Origin: Rhizobium croatiense
Lineage (GTDB): Bacteria; Pseudomonadota; Alphaproteobacteria; Rhizobiales; Rhizobiaceae
Reading direction: 5' to 3'
NCBI RefSeq assembly: GCF_019793465.1
Contig: NZ_JAILYJ010000006.1
Span: 62,001-126,000 of the forward strand
DNA: 64,000 nucleotides
Position numbers and translations under genes: made by a program. Below the pieces are notes generated by a model, which worked only from the letters and a program-made list of their open reading frames with translations, did not search any database and was not told the DNA's origin. Shown here piece by piece: positions 19,401 to 28,320 of this stretch. Within the stretch, counting starts at the first letter, position 1. Each line of letters begins with the position of its first letter.

Positions 19401-22400
19401 CCTGCAGGTTGGCGTCTCGCCCTGCGGATATCGTCAGGTCGCGGCCGGCAGACAGGGTCGAGACGGCGTTGGTCGCCGAGGACTGCGCGGTCTGATCGAC
19501 CGATTTGCCAAAGCCAATACTAATCGAGGCGCCGCCATTGCCCGAACTGAATGCGATGCCGAAGCCGGAGCGTTTTTCCTTCTCCTCAGACGAAGCGCTT
19601 TCGGCTCCCGGTGTGATATTGACATCGCGGGCCGCGTCGAGGGTAAGGTCCTGCCCGGCGTCGATGCTTGAGCCGATGATATTCACATCGGTCTCGCGGG
19701 ACTTGAGCGCCACGTCCGTTCCGGCAGACAGCACCGAAGCGACGTTGAGCGCGGAGGCCTGGCTGCCACTCTTCTGCTCGGCGCCCCAGAGCGAAATGAA
19801 GCCGTTGCCCGAGCCGACGAAGAGGCCGGATTTCTTGCGCGTGATTTCAAGCTCATGCAGTTCGGCCGCGCCGATCAACGAGACGCTGTCACCCTCGATG
19901 GAAATCGAGCCATCGGCATTGGCCTTGGAACCCGCAATCACCGCCGCGCCGCCGGCATTCAGGTTGATATTGCCGGATGCGCCAAGCTCGGAGGCAATAG
20001 TCGTCTCGTCATAACTCTTATAGCTGGACGAGCCCTTGGACAGGAAGCCGCTGCGCGAGCCCTTGTCGTTCTTGGCGCTGGTATCCATTCCGGAGGCGAT
20101 GACGAGGTCGCCGCCGGTGGTGATGTTCAGGTTCGCCGCGGCGCCGGCCTCCTTGTCGGCCTCGATCTTCGAGGCCGAGATGACCGTGTCCTTGCCGGAT
20201 TCAATGTCGACGCCGCCACCGCCTGTGATGGCGGAACCGACGGCCGTCGTTGTTTCCAGATGCGTGGTCGTCTTCTCGCTGCTGCCGAGGAAACCGCCCT
20301 TGATGCTGAGCTTGGTGTCGAGGGTAGCGGTGTCGGTGGCTTCGGCGATCGTCACGTCGCCGTCGGCCTTGAGGCCGACCTTCCCGTCGGCGGTAAGCTT
20401 GCTGCCGACGATATTGAGGTCGTGATCGCCGCTGCTATTGCCCGCCGTCACCGAGAGGTCGCCGCCGGCCGATATCTCCGAACCGACATGGGTGATCGAA
20501 GAGGAGGACTTCTTGCCGAAGGTGGATGCCGAGTGCTCCTGCGCGGCAGTGATGTTGATATCGTCGCCGGCATTCAGCGCGACATTGCCCTTAGCCTCCA
20601 CGGAGGAGCCGGAGAGCAGGATGTCATCGCCGGTTTTGATCGTCGCATTCGTGCCGGCGGAAAGCTGCGATTGCTGCTGGTCGGTGGAGAGGGTCCTGGT
20701 ATAGCCGGAATGGTTGTCGCGGGCGACATCGGTCGATACCACGGCCACTGAGCCTTTGTCGGCGGTCACGTCGAGCGTCGTGCCCGCCTTTGCCGAACTG
20801 CCGATGACGTTGACATTGTCGTTGGCCTTGATCGTCAGGGCCTTGCCGCCGGCGACCTGAGTACCGGTGGCATTTTGCTGGCCGTCGTTTCCGACCTTGG
20901 CGGCATCCAGCGTCACGTTTTGGCCGGAAAGCTTGACGTCGTCTGTGGCATTGACCTTGACGCCCCTGAGAGCGAGATCGCCGCTGCCGCCGGCAAGCTG
21001 CAGAGTGCCGCCTGCCGTCACGCCGGCATTGGTATTGACGACGTTCCGGCCGCCGATCGTCATCGTCTGGGCGGCAAGCGTGATGCCGTTGGTGGCATTG
21101 AGCGTCGTGTCGCCGCGCGACAGGAACGTGCCGCTGCCCTGGATGGAGCTGCCGGAGACGGTAAGGCCGCCAGCCGACGCGATCAGGCCGGAATTGTCGA
21201 GATTGCCGACATTCATATTGACCGAGCCGCCCGCCATGGCCGCGCCGGCGCCGGTCAGCTTCTGCCGGTCAGCGGCGGCAACATAAACGACGGGTGCCAG
21301 CACCTGGACGCCGTTGACGGTCTGCCACTGATAGAGGACGATCGACTCGGTGAGGGCCGCCGCTTGCTCAGGCGTGAGACCTTGGCCGACGGCCAGGCCA
21401 TGATCATTCGCATAGGTGGCACCGTTGTCCAGCAGCGTCTTCATCTGCTTGATGGCGCTGTCGCCGGCGATGAAGGTGCTTCTGCCGAGCCCTTCGCCGA
21501 CGAGCTGCCGCAACTGCGTGTCGATCAGTTGGTTTTCGAAATAGGCATCTCCGAGGAAGGGAACCGTCGTCTCCGGCTGATAGCCGATTTTGTCCATGAA
21601 ATAGCCGGAGCCATAGAAGGTGCCGACATCGAGGTAGGCTGCGCGGGTTTCGAACAGGAAGGTCTGGTGGGCTATCTTGCCGCCGAAGCCGCCGGATTTC
21701 GGGTTGGCAGGAGGCAGAAGGGCGGCACCGCCGAGTCCTGCATTGACGTTGAACAGCGCACCGCCCGCGGTCAGGCCGCTGAGCGCCGACAGCGGATCGC
21801 CGGGACTGCCTGCCGCCGTGACGCTGGCGCCGCCGGCCATCGAGCCGGCCGCCGATGTGTTGCTGACGCTGCCGAAATCGACGGAGAGCGCACCGCCGGC
21901 CTTGATGTTGGCCGATACGCCGCCGATCGCCTCGACGGAGCTGACGATCGTCGAGCCGTTGGCGATGTTCTTCGAGGGATTGGCAGTGCCGTTGGCATTA
22001 TAGGCGGTGCAGGCGCCCTGGGCATGGCAGGTCGTCGTCGTCGTGCGGAAAAGGCTGACGCCGGTATTGGTCAGCGTCGAGCCCTTCAGCGTCGCGCTGC
22101 CGCAGGCCTCGATCGAGCTGTAGGCATTGGTCAGATTCGTGGCGTCGACAGTAAGGTTGCGGCTCGCCCGGATCGTCGCTTCCGGGCTGAGTGTGCCAAC
22201 CAGGCGATCTTCATAGACCGACTGGCTGAGGTGGGACGACCAATCCCAGCTATAGGTGGTGCTTTCGTCCGAGCCGCTGAAATTCACCTCGTCGACGATG
22301 AAATAGCGCGACGGATTGTTGGGATCGGCAACGGGATTGCCGTTCGCATCCCTCGGCACCCGGTTCCTGATCCAGTCGATGATCGGCTCGACCTTCTCGG

Positions 22401-24915
22401 GTCCGTCGGCCGAAATCCAGGTCCAGGCACGATAAGTCGTGCCGTCGGCGAGCGTCGCCTTCGACCAGAGCAGTGGCTGATAATCCTGCCACAGCCCCGG
22501 ATCGACGCCGGCATAGAGCTGGTACATGTTCTGATCGGCGGTCTCGAGGTAGCCGAAAGGCAGCCCGGCGGCGACGGGGTTCAGCGTGAAGCCGCTGACG
22601 ACGCCCGAGGAAACCAGCGTCCCGGCCGTCCATTGCGGTGTGACGGCCCGCCGGTTGGTCAGATTGGCCGTCAGGATGGACATGTCGTTTCCAGCCTGGA
22701 TCAGGCCGGAAATATTGGTGACTTCAGTGTTTCTCAGTCCCGATGTCGTCCCGGCAATCTCAAGATCGTTGCCGGCGAGGATGGCGCCTTGATTGTTGGT
22801 GAGCACCTCGCCGATGAACAGGCCCGCGTCGTGGCCGGCATAGGCAAGGCCCGTGGCGCTGTTGGTGAAATTGCCGGATATGTTGAGCGTCAGATCGTCG
22901 CCGGCGGCCAATTGGCCGGCATTGGTGAGAGACGGCAGCGTCAGGGTCAGGTCGTGGGCGGCGAGCAGCGCCGTGCCGGCCGAGGTGGAGAGGCCGCCGG
23001 CGTTGATGGCGATGTCGCCCGAACCGCCGGCATTGGTGACGGCATTGATCCTGGTGCCGCTGAGATCGGCAGCATCTGATAGATTGAGGGTGAGCCCTCC
23101 GAGAGTGAGGCTGTTATTGCTGAGATTGGCGCTATCGGCGTTGAGCATCAGCGTGCCGCCGGCGGCGATGTTGCCTGCGCCGCCATTGGAGAGATCGATA
23201 GTGGTGGTGGTGAGCGTCAGGTTTCCCTTGGCGCTGGTGGGATTGCCGTAGCTGATCTGGCCGGAAGCGGAGAGATCGGCGCTGCCGAGGCTCTGCAGCT
23301 TGCTATAGGCGAGATTCTGGCCGGCATTGGCCGAAAGATCGCCGCTGCTGAGCAGCGCGTTGGAAACGGTGATCGAACCATTTGTGGCGGCAAGGCTCAT
23401 GTCGCCCGCCGGCTGCAGCACCAGTGCGGCATTGGCGGATTGGGCGGTGGCGGCGAGATCGACGCCGGAGGCGATCGTCGAGGCTGCGATCGAGCTGCCT
23501 GAGGCCGTGACGTCGCCCTCAGCCAGGACATCGCCCGATACGGCGATGTCGGCGCCGGCGGATAGCGTGAGATTGTTGCCGCTGACAAGCGAGGCCGCGG
23601 CGATCGTGCCTGATGTCGCGGTGATCGCCAGCGCATCGCCGCTCTTTGCCGCACCGGCAATCTGGATGTCGCCTGAGGTGGCGGACAGGGTAAGCGTCTG
23701 CCCGGCCATGACGCTGCCGGCCGCAATACCGGCGTCCGATGCTATTTCAACGTCGGCAGCGCTGCTCACCTCGCCGCCGACACTCAACAATCCGCTGCCG
23801 CTGGACAGCAGGATGTCGTCATCGGCGGCGACCGTATCGAGGGTGATGCCCTGGTGCGCCTGAACGGCGATCTTTGCCTTCGAGGTGACCTTGGAAGCCA
23901 TCACCTTCGCCTTCGAGGAGATCGAAACGCCCTGCTGGCCGGAGACGTTGCCGAGTGAAATTTTGCCGTCGGCCGACAACGACAACTCGTTGGTGTTGGC
24001 GGCAAGATTGCCGCTCATGCGCACGCCGGCGCCCTGTTCGGTGACGACGATCTTGATACGGTCGGCCTGCATGGCGCCAAGTGCCGAACCGTCGATCGCA
24101 TATTCCGGCGTGCCTGATGTCGCGGCAAGCGGCGTGGCGTTGCCGGTGGCATAATCGAATTGATTACGGCCGGCCGTGACGCGAAGGTCCTTGCCATAAA
24201 CCGGGCCGTTGACGTGCACGGAGCGCGAGACGATGTCGAAGAGGTCGACCGCGCCAGGCCCCGCGGCGAAGTTGCCGCCATTCGGTCCGATAGTGACATC
24301 GCCGCCGTTGACCGTGAATCCCTTCAGCGCGCCGTCCGCGCTGATATCGGGGACGCCTGTCGTCAACGTCGCATGCGGCGTGTTGATGAAGCCGCAGCCG
24401 TCGCAGGTGATGCCGTTCGGGTTGGCGATGACGACATCGGCGCGCCCGCCGAACACCTCGATCGCGCCGTTCAAGGCAGAGCGGTTGCCGCTGATGACCT
24501 CGTTGAGGATGACCGATGCCGGACCTGACGTGTTGAGATTGGCATTGCCCGGCGTGACGCCACCGAGATTGGAATTGCCGATCTCGCCCTTGTAATTGTT
24601 GAGGATCAGCCCCGGCGTGCCGACGTTGAAATTGTCGTATTTGTTGTGCGACAAACCCTGGCTGTTCGGCGTGACGATGTCGATGAGCGGCACGCCGTTC
24701 GGGGCCGTACCGACGCCCGGCTGGTTGGCCGCCGGCGCCGTGGTGCTCGCCGAGACCGACTGGGCATTGGCAAGCATCGGCTGCAGCACGAGCAAACTGC
24801 TGAGCAGGAGCGCCAGCGATTGCCTGAAAAGACGTGCCGGCCTGAGACCAGTTCTTTCATTTGCGCCGGCGACGCCCCTAGTTGCCGCCGTCCGCCCCAA
24901 CCGCTCTTCGCTCAT
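16429..24915 (-). CDS. cdiA: CdiA-type contact-dependent inhibition toxin/adhesin
   Basis: A 2,828-aa two-partner-secretion exoprotein. Order: extended signal region with hydrophobic core LALLLSSLLVLQPMLANAQ; TPS haemagglutination domain (residues about 55-280) with VIANPNGITCDGCGF; long filamentous repeat stick; haemagglutinin repeats with many GxDxxL units; pretoxin region rich in AAGALTAIVAGGN; boundary motif EKYNRQLH near residue 2390, a variant of the ELYN motif of Burkholderia CdiA; then a 439-residue variable C-terminus. The last 125 residues (from WSLNPIVRG) carry a PD-(D/E)XK-like set: E in SVESLL, D in PLIDFQSGN, K in VISLKT, followed by LDIRVQPGG. This matches CdiA C-terminal tRNase domains of the Burkholderia type. 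ATG at 24915 preferred over GTG 24918. Confidence 0.88.
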   Translation of the reverse strand: MSEERLGRTAATRGVAGANERTGLRPARLFRQSLALLLSSLLVLQPMLANAQSVSASTTAPAANQPGVGTAPNGVPLIDIVTPNSQGLSHNKYDNFNVGTPGLILNNYKGEIGNSNLGGVTPGNANLNTSGPASVILNEVISGNRSALNGAIEVFGGRADVVIANPNGITCDGCGFINTPHATLTTGVPDISADGALKGFTVNGGDVTIGPNGGNFAAGPGAVDLFDIVSRSVHVNGPVYGKDLRVTAGRNQFDYATGNATPLAATSGTPEYAIDGSALGAMQADRIKIVVTEQGAGVRMSGNLAANTNELSLSADGKISLGNVSGQQGVSISSKAKVMASKVTSKAKIAVQAHQGITLDTVAADDDILLSSGSGLLSVGGEVSSAADVEIASDAGIAAGSVMAGQTLTLSATSGDIQIAGAAKSGDALAITATSGTIAAASLVSGNNLTLSAGADIAVSGDVLAEGDVTASGSSIAASTIASGVDLAATAQSANAALVLQPAGDMSLAATNGSITVSNALLSSGDLSANAGQNLAYSKLQSLGSADLSASGQISYGNPTSAKGNLTLTTTTIDLSNGGAGNIAAGGTLMLNADSANLSNNSLTLGGLTLNLSDAADLSGTRINAVTNAGGSGDIAINAGGLSTSAGTALLAAHDLTLTLPSLTNAGQLAAGDDLTLNISGNFTNSATGLAYAGHDAGLFIGEVLTNNQGAILAGNDLEIAGTTSGLRNTEVTNISGLIQAGNDMSILTANLTNRRAVTPQWTAGTLVSSGVVSGFTLNPVAAGLPFGYLETADQNMYQLYAGVDPGLWQDYQPLLWSKATLADGTTYRAWTWISADGPEKVEPIIDWIRNRVPRDANGNPVADPNNPSRYFIVDEVNFSGSDESTTYSWDWSSHLSQSVYEDRLVGTLSPEATIRASRNLTVDATNLTNAYSSIEACGSATLKGSTLTNTGVSLFRTTTTTCHAQGACTAYNANGTANPSKNIANGSTIVSSVEAIGGVSANIKAGGALSVDFGSVSNTSAAGSMAGGASVTAAGSPGDPLSALSGLTAGGALFNVNAGLGGAALLPPANPKSGGFGGKIAHQTFLFETRAAYLDVGTFYGSGYFMDKIGYQPETTVPFLGDAYFENQLIDTQLRQLVGEGLGRSTFIAGDSAIKQMKTLLDNGATYANDHGLAVGQGLTPEQAAALTESIVLYQWQTVNGVQVLAPVVYVAAADRQKLTGAGAAMAGGSVNMNVGNLDNSGLIASAGGLTVSGSSIQGSGTFLSRGDTTLNATNGITLAAQTMTIGGRNVVNTNAGVTAGGTLQLAGGSGDLALRGVKVNATDDVKLSGQNVTLDAAKVGNDGQQNATGTQVAGGKALTIKANDNVNVIGSSAKAGTTLDVTADKGSVAVVSTDVARDNHSGYTRTLSTDQQQSQLSAGTNATIKTGDDILLSGSSVEAKGNVALNAGDDINITAAQEHSASTFGKKSSSSITHVGSEISAGGDLSVTAGNSSGDHDLNIVGSKLTADGKVGLKADGDVTIAEATDTATLDTKLSIKGGFLGSSEKTTTHLETTTAVGSAITGGGGVDIESGKDTVISASKIEADKEAGAAANLNITTGGDLVIASGMDTSAKNDKGSRSGFLSKGSSSYKSYDETTIASELGASGNINLNAGGAAVIAGSKANADGSISIEGDSVSLIGAAELHELEITRKKSGLFVGSGNGFISLWGAEQKSGSQASALNVASVLSAGTDVALKSRETDVNIIGSSIDAGQDLTLDAARDVNITPGAESASSEEKEKRSGFGIAFSSGNGGASISIGFGKSVDQTAQSSATNAVSTLSAGRDLTISAGRDANLQAAQVTAEHDVAILTGRDVNLLLAQDQTNYEHLHEEFFAGITLSVSSGLVSAAESVQSAASGIGDNAGLYAAAPTVLAALNAYKTLDSISKGDSSLASVSLTAGFNYQKYENAASSSSPVVTSVRAGGAIAIEATSGDLTGHGVQLAAGYDANGNPTVSGDANAGNVLLSAGHDITLESAQATNDSSSKSMSAGASIGVGAEIGGPNGGGIGVTGSASVGMGKVGETGVTQLNSHVMGTGAVALNSGNDTTLKGAVVSGNTVIANVGGNLNIVSQQDTAAYRETTAGASIGLSPTGALSGGASTGKVKGDYVNVSEQSGIVAGGGGYHVAAGGTVDLKGGVIASTTDPRNNELSAKALTYSNIANASIASTSGYGVVLSPSGIPLPAVDTPANQEDHGVALATLSPGKLTLSEQKQDLTGLNADLSKANTQADFYDIETLKRRQESAAAVSQLLNMAIGEISQKLGFAEGSPEKIGLHAAAGALTAIVAGGNVGLGALAGGGQELLGAIINKALMDNPNLTQEQRNAISQWTATLVGAVIGGNQGAAIALDAEKYNRQLHIKEGELIRANAARYAVQQGYCASVDSCSAEGITRAEAELTMEALRRVDSLFADVNESSAAAAFLDKLAAAASSALPDGQNLFSATPDQYTNHVMNIEYLSQNKELYERFGNQNESKYYTAYVHALLSAANDSGDLKDATPAQTSAVLNGLKDAIHAIEQGQAGSTGFENTIGGSETTYINLLDGMINAVTIAAGSNSSALQQFITENHALVDGLMSNVAFESKVGKLIQVEYLLAVAGPAAASMAAELAAACRLGSQVCLTQINLLFQDFIASAPELGGTGVGLSALTTLDKKAIEQAALKVDTQILGRKVWSLNPIVRGNSVESLLAQTEYSSANGWFHIGAEKNGFFPLIDFQSGNTVISLKTVNTTGSSWMGRMERTIDELSGSGITINGNPAKKILDIRVQPGGAAAAQALVDYGRSEGITVLIKEF

Positions 24916-25139
24916 CACTGTCTTTCGCGCCCTGAAGTCTGCACGGCGGATAAATCCCGCCGCAGTTGTAATTTTTCATAAGGACCGAGACCACAGCCAT
25001 TGGTCGTGGTCAACTTCCGCCTGTACTTGAGGTAAATGCAATCCGAAGAAGACATCGTCATTTATCGCGGTGCAGCAATCATGCTGGCCATTACTCCCAA
25101 CCATCCTGGTGGAGAGGGGCATCTTCACTTCTTGCTTCA

Positions 25140-26860
25140 CTACCAATGAGCGGATGCACTAAAATAAAAGAGCCCGCCGTCGACACCGTCGAGGCTGCTT
25201 GCAACAATCCCGGAATAGCCGAGGTCGGCACTGATATTGCCGCCGGCGGTCCGGACGCCGAATGTCAAACTGGCGAGATCGCCGCCTGATATATCGAAGC
25301 GCTGCTGCGCGTAGACGTGGCAGTAATCGAAGCCGAGATAGGGGCGCAGCTCGCCGAACGCCTTCGCCGCCGCGCCGCCGCCTTGGTTGGACCCCGTTCT
25401 CCAGACGATCTCGTTGTGGCTGAACATGCCGTTATTGCCGTAGAGCACACTTTCGCGCGTGCCGCGGACATTGCTGTAGCCGCCAAGCGAGATCTGCTCG
25501 GCGCCGAGGAGATTGTCGGGGGAATATTGACCTGTGATGAGCGAGGTCAGCTCGAACTGCCGGCCGGCGGCTTGGAACGGCTGCGTCACGCTGATCATGG
25601 CATTGAATTTCGAAAATCGCGGATCGGCGTTGCCGGCGCCAGGATCCCCCGGCTCCACCGCATCGAACAGGCCGAGCCCCTTGTCATAGCTGGCGTCGAA
25701 CATCCAGATACCGCTGAACATGCGGCGGGAATGGGAAATGCCGATGTCGCCGACCGTATAGCGGCGGCTGCCGACCTCGATCAGATTGCCGAGCAGGAAG
25801 TTGTTGGTCTGCTTGTAGGTCAGGCCGCTGCGGACGGTGGTGATCGAATCCTTGTCGCGGAAGACGACGCGATCGATGCCGATGCCGGCCTGCCCCGAAT
25901 TGCCGGAGCTTTCGAGCGTGCTGAAGTTTCCTTCGACGGCGCTTTCATATTGGTACCAGGAGCCGTTCAGCGAAACGGTGGAATAGCCGTAGGGGACGCT
26001 GACACTGCCGGAATAGCTGTTGCCATAGCCGTTTCCGTCATTCTCCCACGGATGATCCGGACCGCTGTGCTCGTATGAGAAATTCCACTGATCGTTGATG
26101 CCGAGCAGATCGTCGTAGCCGAGCGATGCCGAGCTGCGGGAAAGGCCGGTGCTCTCCTGCCCCATATTGTTGTTGCCGAGCGAGACATGCCATGGCCGGC
26201 CCGGACGGTTTTCGATGTTGAGGATGGAGGTTCCATCCTTGGGACCGGCAGCATGGCCGACTTGGCGTCGTTGATCTGCAGCCGGTTCATCTGGTCGAGT
26301 CCCTGCTCGATGTCGCGGATATTGACGACCCGGCCGATCAGGCCGGGAAAGGCGCTCGCCAGCGACCCATCGCCGGCCGCTTTCTTGCCGTTGAGATAGA
26401 TGTCGGACAGCGTACCTTCAACGACCAGCAGCCGAAGGATCCTGGTCTTGCGGATATCCTGCTGCGGCACATAGGCCCGCGAGGTCACGTAGCCATGATC
26501 AATATAGAGATGCGTGACATCCCTCAGCACCCCATTGATCTCGGCAAGCCCGACGCAGCGGTTGCCGTAAGGCGCCGTCACCTTGCCGAGTTCGCTCGGC
26601 GACAGCAGATTCGCCCCTTCGATCTCGATGCGGGTGATGTCGAAGCAGGCACCTTTGCCCTGGCCGGCGGGCAAAGGCCTGCTTTCCGTCTCCGCGCCGC
26701 CGCCCGGCGTTGCCTGGCGAAGGGCATCCAGCCGCTGCTTTTGCGCCTGTTCTTCCTGGCGGCGCGTGAAATCATCCGCAGGCGACTGCGCGAAGGCGGG
26801 CGCGATGCTCATGCCGAAGATGGTGCCGGCGACCAGGAAGGATCGAATTTCTGCGGTCAT
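25140..26860 (-). pseudogene. cdiB: CdiB/ShlB-type outer-membrane transporter, one frameshift
   Basis: The frame starts with a signal peptide (IRSFLVAGTIFGMSIAPAFA), a POTRA_2-type domain (CFDITRIEIEGANLLSPSELG, YVPQQDIRKTRILRLLVVEG) and part of a second POTRA, then breaks at the GGG run at 26241-26243. The continuation in the next frame encodes the 16-strand barrel with the conserved VRGTRE motif (GGYSNVRGTRESVLYG) and ends in aromatic W (FSASAHW). One added base would restore a protein of about 573 aa, the usual length. It would export CdiA through the outer membrane. Either a real inactivating mutation or a read error in a homopolymer. It lies 224 bp upstream of cdiA in the order B-A-I. 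Confidence 0.85.
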
Positions 26861-26872
26861 TTCGAAATTTGG

Positions 26873-27482
26873 CTACTTCACTGAAATGGATTGGAGTTCG
26901 TCGAGGGCCGGCTTCAGCCCTTTCAGCGAAAAGCGAATATTGACGTCCTGGCCGTTCATCAGCCGCACCAGCCCTTCGGCGGTCCGCGCCCTTCTTCAAG
27001 GCCGTCGTCGTCTTCGTATCCAGCGCCAGTTACGCCTAGCATCCGGCCTCGTTGCAATTGCGGTAGTCGAGCTTGGCGACCGGTTTGCCGTCGGCCCTGA
27101 TTGACAGGCCCGAAGGCAAGGAAGACGTTGAGGGGCAGAAGGGCGGTCAGCACCAGCCGTGACTTGCCTTTCTCGCCCTTGCGCTGGGAATCGGCTGGCG
27201 CAGTTGATATCGCCAGCGTGAGCACATTGACGTTCTTGCCGTCCGTGGCGATTTGTGCAACCTGCGCGACTTCGCATGCCGCAGCGCTGGTGCAGCGATA
27301 ATACCAGTGTCGAACTTCTGGGATTTTATGGCAGGCGTCGGTTGAGTCGGCGCCTGTTCCGGCGCTTTATCGGCCGGGATAGGCGATTGCGAAAAAGACG
27401 GATTGGCACAAGCAACAACCATCAGAACGGTGGCGACAGTCCGTCCGCCCCGTTTCGTGCCGCTTTTCAAAAATGGTACCAT
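26873..27482 (-). pseudogene. Decayed IalB-family protein gene
   Basis: Pieces in different frames line up with the invasion-associated locus B family: a signal peptide (TVATVLMVVACANPSFSQSP), then CEVAQVAQIATDGKNVNVL, SRLVLTALLPLNVFL, KLDYRNCNEAGC, and a C-terminal DVNIRFSLKGLKPALDEL ending at the stop at 26873. Stops (TAG, TAA near 27035-27040) and several shifts break it. IalB-like proteins are small periplasmic or surface proteins. It sits just upstream of cdiB in the same direction, so it may once have led that operon. Confidence 0.75.
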
Positions 27483-27685
27483 TGAAAATGTAAAGATTTC
27501 AATCAGGTGGAAAGCCATGTCGCTACAATTGACTATGCCTGTGTTTGTCGCACACCGGCAAGTTATCGATGTCATGAAAAAGGCTCAGAGAGCGAGACCA
27601 ATCATCGGCTCGATGGCTTCATAGCAGATCTTGGCGCGATACATCGATAGGTAGTGTTTGCCTCACCTCGATTTACGCTCGTTTT

Positions 27686-27736
27686 CGGAGAGTTGTGTGG
27701 TTAGCGCAACATATGCGCTAACCACACAACTCTCCG
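27686..27736. repeat. 51-nt perfect palindrome
   Basis: Arms of 23 bp starting CGGAGAGTTGTGTGGTTAGC are exact reverse complements around a 5-nt loop (ACATA at 27709-27713). TTTT precedes the left arm. It lies in an 838-bp stretch (27483-28320) without an intact gene. It may be a bidirectional terminator, a small palindromic mobile repeat, or an end of a larger lost element. Confidence 0.85.
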
Positions 27737-28070
27737 TACTCCGACGCATCAGGGTGTGACGCTGCGTGCGCCCAACCACTGTTGACTGACTTGATGCCGG
27801 CGGGAGGTGGGATGAGCGTCGAGGGCATCGCTGCGAATTCCGCACTTCGCGCACCAATCGCTCGCATTTGAACGAATCCTGTTCCGGGACAGAAAGACTT
27901 CAGCCGGTATGCATCCATGATTGCATACCCTCTGCGAGACGCAAGGCGATGAGTCCAACTGGACGCGTTCTCCCCGTACAATCCTGAGGCGGCTTCGTGA
28001 GCGCGATGCCATCAATTCGACTGCCGCCTCTCTTCTCAATGAGTTGATTGCACCAGGCAATGCCGCCGTC

Positions 28071-28163
28071 ACCCGAATGTTGGGAAGTCGAGATAGGTGA
28101 TCATCGCGCCGTTGAAGGCCCAGACCAAAGCACCGCGCCGCCGGTGGCAATGCCACTTCAATG
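28071..28163 (-). pseudogene. Fragment of a sugar ABC permease gene
   Basis: One minus-strand frame reads WAFNGAMITYLDFPTFG before a stop. The same segment of the intact permease at 32622-33620 reads GAFNGVMIAYLDFPPFV, and the DNA is visibly similar (compare 28100-28120 with 33245-33270). Only about 30 codons remain. No partner genes are present. Confidence 0.5.
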
Positions 28164-28320
28164 ACGGGCGCAGGATACATCGCGCCTCAGAGAACCCACA
28201 TCCTCAACCCACTAAGCTTACGCATCCCCTCGTTAGCAATTTATTGACCATAAGCTGGCTTTAGTAAGCCTGATGGATGCGGAGTTCCCGCCCGTCGTCG
28301 AGTGTTTGGTGTAGGCGGGA

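Noticed and set aside
20875-23079. 734-aa plus-strand open frame inside cdiA
   Set aside because: Reverse-complement shadow of the repetitive adhesin; no ribosome site or recognisable domain.
13662-27500. att-site duplication of the tRNA 3' end
   Set aside because: No second copy of the tRNA 3' sequence found by reading; island limits stay approximate.
27749-28180. 143-aa minus-strand frame
   Set aside because: Runs through the permease scrap in the wrong frame; no coherent protein.
15190-28300. Search by eye for CRISPR arrays or regular direct repeats
   Set aside because: The only repeats are protein-level adhesin repeats; spacing is irregular.
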